A stretch of DNA of 64,000 bases from Trifolium pratense. Lineage: Eukaryota; Streptophyta; Magnoliopsida; Fabales; Fabaceae. Of the stretch, positions 58,401-64,000 are shown in pieces. The stretch is from NCBI RefSeq assembly GCF_020283565.1, contig NC_060059.1:50411157-50475156 (forward strand), written 5' to 3'. The stretch's first letter is position 1; each line of letters begins with the position of its first letter. The notes under the pieces are model-generated. The model did no database searches, was not told the origin of the DNA, and saw only the letters and a program-made list of their open reading frames with translations. The translations under genes were made by a program, and so were the position numbers.

Positions 58401-58512
58401 CATTGTCCGCATGACAAAACATGCTGATGACTGATGTGACATGTGAGTCACTTGCCACATGTGTGTTAACTTGGTCAAAATTAATGGGTGATCATCCTTT
58501 TGCAACATATAT

Positions 58513-59018
58513 AGGGATGACAACGGGTGCGGGTTTTACACTGCCCAAACTCAAAGGTTGTTCGGGTGGCAAAACAAAACCCACACCCACTGGGTTCGAG
58601 TTTTTCCACCCAAACCCAAATCCGCAACACATTTTGTACTACTTTGCAAATTTAAGCAAAACAAGGTCTGTCAAACCAATCAGTTAGCAAAACATATTGT
58701 AAATTTAAGCAAAAACAAGGGAATTTAAATATATTGCTAATCAGTTAGCAAAAATATATGTTGTAAATTTAAACAAAAAGATAATGTCATTGATGAGAAT
58801 TAAAGCAAAACAAGGTCTGCTAATTTGAAAATGCAAAATATAGGTAATTTAACATATATTCGGGTGGGTGGGTGTGAGTTTGAGTGATCACAAACCCATA
58901 CCCGTGGTATCGGGCGTCACCCGAACCCAAATCCAAAGCCAGTCAATTCGGGTTTCACCCGTTGACTTGAATTTGAGTTCGGGTGGATCTCTCGATTTTA
59001 GGTTTTCCTGTCATCCCT
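58513..59018. mobile_element. Foldback MITE with AGGGATGACA ends
   Basis: Ends AGGGATGACA and TGTCATCCCT are exact inverses; the arms carry CGGGTG/CACCCG-rich stretches. About 506 bp, hAT-type by its ends. The target duplication is not evident. Confidence 0.6.
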
Positions 59019-59863
59019 AAAACTAAAGCACTAAATCTCAAGTTTATAAAAATTAGAGAGTTAAAAATACTATTTTAAAATTTAACGGTCAAAATCGTAA
59101 ATTTATAAAAATTACTGATACAAAAGGGCAATTTAGTGTTTGTTTTTTTTAAGAAAAAAAGAGCAGATGGTTCCATTTCCATCTGCCTACCCGGAACATT
59201 TTTTATCAATTTGATTTGATTTTGAAGTGAATCACTCTATGTATATTTGTTCCAGATATTGTCCATTTGAAGTGGAAATGGAAATGGAAATCTATGTACA
59301 TGATTGTTCGAAAACCACTTCATGGAAATTTATGAAAATTCTTTTCTCTAAGAATCATGTGCATAGATTTCCATTTCAGGTGATTTTGGATTTTCCACAG
59401 CTGCCATGCCGTGAAGCTGTCTGTGTGCAGACCAGGGAAACCCAATCTGCCCATTCACCACCGGTCCGCCGTCACACCCCACATTCAGTTCGCTATTACT
59501 ACAACTGGTGAAACAAAGCAGCAGACATGTGGATGCCGAAGGAAATGACTCGATTCAGGTGTTTGTTTGTTGAATGCTTTCATTCTTCTGTCGTAGTCGT
59601 TGTTTGTTTTGCTTGCCCACAACTTGTTTGAATAATTGACTGACCCAAAATGAAGAAGCAAATTTGATTTTTAAGGATATAGGAGAAAAGATAGATAGCC
59701 GCCATGGTCTCTGTATGTTGTTGTTCATCACCTCTACTTATAGACCTGCCTCTGTTCTTACCATCTCACAAACCTTTCAACTCTGTCTAGGCTATTCCTT
59801 TCTACTGTTTTTCTCTTCACTTGCAACACAAATATTTCTGAAGCATTAGCTCGTTCTCATACC
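59019..59863. other. 5' region of hydrolase gene 3
   Basis: From about 59730 it resembles the gene 1 leader (CTTATAGACCTGCCTCTG, ACAAACCTTTCAACTC). A 94-codon frame at 59227-59511 has no recognisable family. Confidence 0.5.
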
Positions 59864-62800
59864 ATGAGGGCCAACAAATCAGCTTCTTTTCACCTTCCTG
59901 CAGGTGGGTCTTCACTCTTCCATTCTCTTTTCTTCTTTCTTCATCAAAGTTTCACTTTTTGCATGTTCTTTTATCCCTTTTTGACTGAAAATTTTGATGG
60001 TCGTGTCGTACTGTACCTTTCTATGAAGCACAGACACTCCTCAGATTAGCCGTAGCCATGTCCAGTGTCGGACCCTGACACGACACCGACAATTATAATT
60101 ACACTAAATTATGTCATTTTCTCAAATTATTATCTGTGTCGTGTTCGGTGTTCCTGTCCATGTCCGTGATTCATAGGTAGCTTTAAAATTGAGAGGTTAC
60201 TTTCCCATATAAATTGGTTTGTTTATTTAATCGGCACTAGGGAAACCTTTCCCACAATAATAATATAGAAAGATGCAGATTACTATTATGGTTGGTTGGA
60301 TACCTATGATGAACTATCTGTTTGCACCTATCTTTTTTTTTTTGGATACTGTTTGCACCTATCTTAATTAAGCTATATCTATTGTTTGTTAATCAAAGCC
60401 AAGTGATTGGGCTGAAATGAATAATGAACTCCAGTTAAGAGAAAATTGTTCGGGTAAACTCAAGTTTGAATTGGTTAGACTTTACTTTCCCTCTTGGCCG
60501 AACTCTGAATTACCAACGGAGGATTAAAAATAAGAAACTATCTGTTGTTTGCGAATTATGATATTCCTTTCCCTTAATCAATATATAACATTTATTAGTT
60601 GTCAATATGAGTTTGTCAAATTTTAATTTAATTGTTCTTTTCCTTTAATATGACATTTAGTTATTTGTATTTGAAATCTGACACGCCGTGAACAGATGCT
60701 ACGCAAGATGCTACAACAACTGTTGTAGCAATATAAATGCTGAATACAATTAAGCGATAAACAGCAGGAAAAGTAAATAACACAGATCGTTTGTTAACCC
60801 AGTTCAGTGCAACGTCACCTACTCTGGGGATACCAATCCAGGAATGAATCCACTATAATAGCTCTAGTTCAAAGCCCTCGACCAACACCCGGTACTTGAC
60901 TTATCGCCTAGACACTACCCGTGCAATCATACCTAGGAACCTCCTAGATATGAGACCCCGTCCCAATTCCTTCTAACAACATGTACTGTGTTGCTGTCAA
61001 CTTTATAACGATAAAAAATGGAGACAACCTCCTAAGAAACTAGATTCCACGCTCGCTTAAAAGCTCTCGAGTGAAACACACACACTAACTCCGTGCTTCA
61101 AAGCTTAGGAGTAGTTTACAATTAAAACCCAAGACACAGTCCTAAACTTGCATCAAAGTGACACAAGAAAGACTCACAATTAACACAAAACTCTAAACCC
61201 TAAAACACACACTTTTAGTAAACACGGTTTAGAAAAATACACAAGTAGAATGGCATGAGTCTTCACGTATTTATAGTCTTCAATTGTCTTGGTGTGCAAG
61301 CTAGGTTTACAGACATACAGCCTGTAAGAATTGCGGCCAGCCCTATATTATTTTCAAAAATAAAACCATGTTTGATTAAATTCAAAAATATATCACGATA
61401 TATTTTTGTATTAAATAATAACACATGTACGCCTTCCAGAACCTTCAGAAACTTGGACAACAAGGCGCGGTTGGCTTGGCACATAAGCTTGATGCATAAA
61501 AACGAATTGAATCTTCCTTCGATATGATATAAAAATTCTGCGCAAAAATAGAGCATATAATGTTGTACTCGAATGCTCTACAACATCTTGTCCAGCATCT
61601 GGCTAGAGTTGGCTTTTGCAAAATGTAGCCAATATAAAGAACCCAACAATATTGTCTAATTATGAGTATGCTAAAGTGTAGGGAGAGGCCATGAACCAAA
61701 CTTAAGTCTTTCAAGAGCAACCCTTTGATCTATAGTAACTGAATCTATCCTTGTTGACATTAGTATGTCTATGTCGTTTACAGTTTGTTTTACCTGAGCT
61801 AAAGTGGTTAATGAACTTTAGTTAAGGTCGAATCGATCGATCAGGAGAATCTCAGTTTGATTCATGGCCGAAACTATCATTGGCCAAACTTTACCTAACT
61901 CCTGGTCAAACTATGGATTACTTGGACCCTTTACCCTAGCAATCAAAGGGTTAAGACCCCAACGTTTACCTGTGTTCAGCATAAGCTAATTATTGAAATT
62001 TATTTTGGCATTGACTTATGAACTTTAAACCATAATTTATGTTTTAAATTGTACTTATCTGTCTTTTAATTTGGTAGTACATTACAAATTCTTAGGAATA
62101 GTTAAAACAACATTGGCAATGTTGTATATTGGATTTCTAGCATGGGCTTATCAAGTTGTTCAACCTCCTCCTCCTCCCAATATAGGTGGCTCTCCTGATG
62201 GACCACTTATAATGGCACCATGTTACAAATTCTCAGGAATACTTAGAACAACACTGGCAGTGTTGGTTGTTGGATTTCTAGCATGGGCTTATCAAGTTTC
62301 TCAACCTCCTCCTCCCAAGATATGTGGCTCTCCTAATGGACCACCTATAACGGCGCCAAGAATCAAACTAAGAGATGGAAGACATTTGGCATACAAAGAG
62401 CACGGTGTTCCAAAAGACGACTCAAAGTATAAAATCATCTTTGTCCACGGTTTCACCAGTTGTAGACATGACGCTGTGGTTGCCGACACCCTATCACCTG
62501 TAATTTTCTATATTACATTTTTCTTCTGTCTATTATAGCATTCTCAGATTTCTTCGTGATTTGTGTAATTATATTTAATGTGAGATTTCAGGATATTGTG
62601 AAGGAATTGGGGATCTACATTGTATCTTTCGACAGACCTGGTTATGGAGAAAGTGATCCTGATCCAAATCGTACTTTAAAGAGCATTGCTTTGGATATCG
62701 AGGAGCTTGCTGATCAGTTGGGATTGGGATCCAAATTCTACGTGGTTGGTTATTCCATGGGTGGGCAAATTACTTGGAACTGCCTTAAGTATATACCTCA

Positions 62801-63436
62801 CAGGTATGATTGACTTAGTTGTTACACTATTTGAGAGAGCTTATGGAAACAGTTTATGACATGCCCATAAGCTCTCTAGGATAGCTTATGAAAATAATTT
62901 GACTTTATTTTATCTTTGGTTATAGTAATAGCTTATATATATATATATAAGCACTTAATTAAGTTGTAAATTTTGTCCAAATAGACCCTTATTCAGTTTA
63001 TTTGTAGTTTTGTTTTGTTGAGTGTTGACACCCAAATATATCACTACTATTTCTTTCTTGTTTTGTGTATACCTTTTTATTTCTCTCAACATTGTAGTTG
63101 TGTGATGTGAGATACAGTTGTTGACCCCTCCGTATTTCTAACTGATAATACTTTTCCAATACTGACAGGCTGGCAGGTATAGCGCTCTTAGCCCCAGTCG
63201 TCAACTACTGGTGGCCTGGTTTTCCTGCAAACATAACTGCAGAAGCCTATTCCCAAATGAAATTAGAAGACCAATGGGCACTTCGTGTTGCTCACTACAC
63301 GCCATGGCTAACGTACTGGTGGAACACTCAAAGATGGTTCCCGATTTGTAGCGCAATTTCTCGTAGTCTACATAACTTTTTGAAACAAGACAAAGAGCTT
63401 TTAACTAAGTTGTTGGATAATAAAGATAATTATGTG
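59864..63436 (+). CDS. Plant alpha/beta-hydrolase, tandem gene 3 (5' altered, 3' end outside window)
   Basis: Exon 1 remnant 59864-59903, exon 2 62096-62499, exon 3 62592-62803, exon 4 63169-63436; exon 5 lies beyond 64000. The usual ATG and about 17 N-terminal codons are lost, and the first in-frame ATG is at 59864 (MRANKSASFHLPAG). Exon 2 is 404 bp instead of 263 because of an in-frame 141-bp duplication, giving a second copy of the membrane anchor and PPPP motif. Use of the duplicated acceptor at 62236/62237 would restore 263 bp. The elbow is GYSMGG (Phe to Tyr). All frames are open. Intron 1 carries a solo LTR. Expression is uncertain. Confidence 0.75.
60020..60176. mobile_element. MITE with TATGAAGCACAGACAC ends
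   Basis: The left end TATGAAGCACAGACAC and right end GTCCGTGATTCATA are imperfect inverses, with GTGTCG/CGACAC inside. In gene 3 intron 1. Confidence 0.5.
60672..61648 (-). mobile_element. Solo LTR of a Sirevirus-related element
   Basis: 977 bp starting TGAAATCTGACAC and ending AACCCAACA. It shares blocks with the Sirevirus LTR (GTTAACCCAGTTCAG, GATACCAATCCAGGAATGAA, GAGACCCCGTCCCAATTCC). The flanks GTATT and ATATT agree at four of five bases. No internal region remains. Open frames inside are incidental. Confidence 0.8.
62096..62377 (+). repeat. In-frame tandem duplication within gene 3 exon 2
   Basis: Two 141-bp units start at 62096 and 62237 (GAATAGTTAAAACAACATTGG and GAATACTTAGAACAACACTGG). 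The end of the first unit contains a copy of the intron end TTACAAATTCTCAG, so the splice acceptor was duplicated too. Confidence 0.85.
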
Positions 63437-64000
63437 GTAAGTATCAAGCTTTTTGGTGATCCCAAAATTGGATATTTTTTCTTTCTATTCTGGATGCAAT
63501 ACATGTAGTGATTTAGCTGATAGTTGTATTTGTTAAATTAATTAAAATTGATTTTGAATTTGGTTTTTGATTTTTTTGGTGAATATCAGACCTCGGATCG
63601 ACTGCACACATTCAGTTTGTGGCACATTTTGATTTTTAGTTTAGATTTTTTAACTGTTTAACGCAGCATATGTATGTTTTCGGTTTTTGAAGTCATTTAT
63701 GAACAACTTTCACTACTTAGGACCTATTTGTATTGACTTACTTGAGCTTCTCTACTGGCATAAGCACTTGCAAGCTGTTTTGTAGAACTTTTGGAAACAA
63801 CTTATGACATGTCCATAAACTGTCTTTAACTTATTTTCATAAGCTCTCCAAGATTCTTTATTTAAACAACTTATGACCTATATAAAAACAGTTTGACTTT
63901 ATTTTATCGTTTGTCACAGAAATAGCTTATACATATGCACTTATATGATAATCACTTATTGAAAAGTGCTTATGTAATAAGCGGTTAATTAAGTAGTTTA
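63437..64000 (+). other. Gene 3 intron 4 (incomplete)
   Basis: Aligns with the start of gene 1 intron 4 (47258-47760), including CATAAGC/GCTTATG MITE remnants. Exon 5 is not reached. Confidence 0.65.

Noticed and set aside
59227..59511. 94-codon open frame upstream of gene 3
   Set aside because: No family match is recognised and it is not present upstream of genes 1 or 2; kept only as a note in the 5' region.
61255..61720. Overlapping open frames of 90-97 codons
   Set aside because: They lie mainly inside or at the edge of the solo LTR and have no recognisable protein family.

Overview
This is AT-rich plant nuclear DNA with plant splice signals and dense transposable elements. Papilionoid legume repeat types (a SIRE1-like Sirevirus, tRNA-derived SINEs, foldback elements) suggest a clover/medick-type legume; this is inference, not proof.

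Left two-thirds (1-41.4 kb): a locally duplicated TERMINAL FLOWER 1 (TFL1/CEN clade, PEBP family) locus. Copy A (minus strand, exons 1-3; exon 4 lies left of the window), copy B (exons 3-4 only), copy C (all four exons, open, 176 codons) and copy D (plus strand, decayed exons 3-4) are present. A and C each lie head-to-head with an older inverted TFL1-derived segment. The block 1-22.4 kb is paralogous to about 31.2-41.4 kb, and 23.0-25.0 kb to 28.35-31.6 kb. Because paralogous blocks lack each other's insertions, many elements can be delimited to the base from empty sites. These are a 9,953-bp Sirevirus (5900-15852) inside a Stowaway-like MITE, two Mutator-like foldback elements with 9-bp target duplications (16036-16823, 17042-18149), a third in copy C intron 3 (29954-31176), a Helitron with an A^T empty site (861-2074), a hAT-like element (18716-19587), a short MITE (21973-22377) and a 3' LINE fragment (about 3733-4750).

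The Sirevirus looks intact. It has 1041-bp LTRs differing at about four sites, a 1567-codon gag-pol frame and a 750-codon envelope-like frame in the same frame, separated by one TAG followed by CAG TTA, the TMV-type readthrough context.

Right third (43.6-64 kb): three tandem plus-strand paralogues of a five-exon plant alpha/beta-hydrolase with an N-terminal membrane anchor. Genes 1 and 2 are complete (376 codons each). Gene 3 runs off the window, has lost its normal ATG and carries an in-frame 141-bp exon-2 duplication that also copied the splice acceptor. Each carries a different retroelement in an intron: a five-LTR TRIM multimer (gene 1), a young non-autonomous LTR element with an 853-codon unknown frame (gene 2) and a solo Sirevirus-type LTR (gene 3). 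Between the two clusters lies a 1.6-kb foldback element (41816-43427) whose core is a higher-order array of about 30-bp palindromes.

The only probable host protein genes are the TFL1-like copies (shoot meristem/flowering repressor family) and the hydrolases (substrate unknown). No rRNA, functional tRNA or CRISPR is seen.
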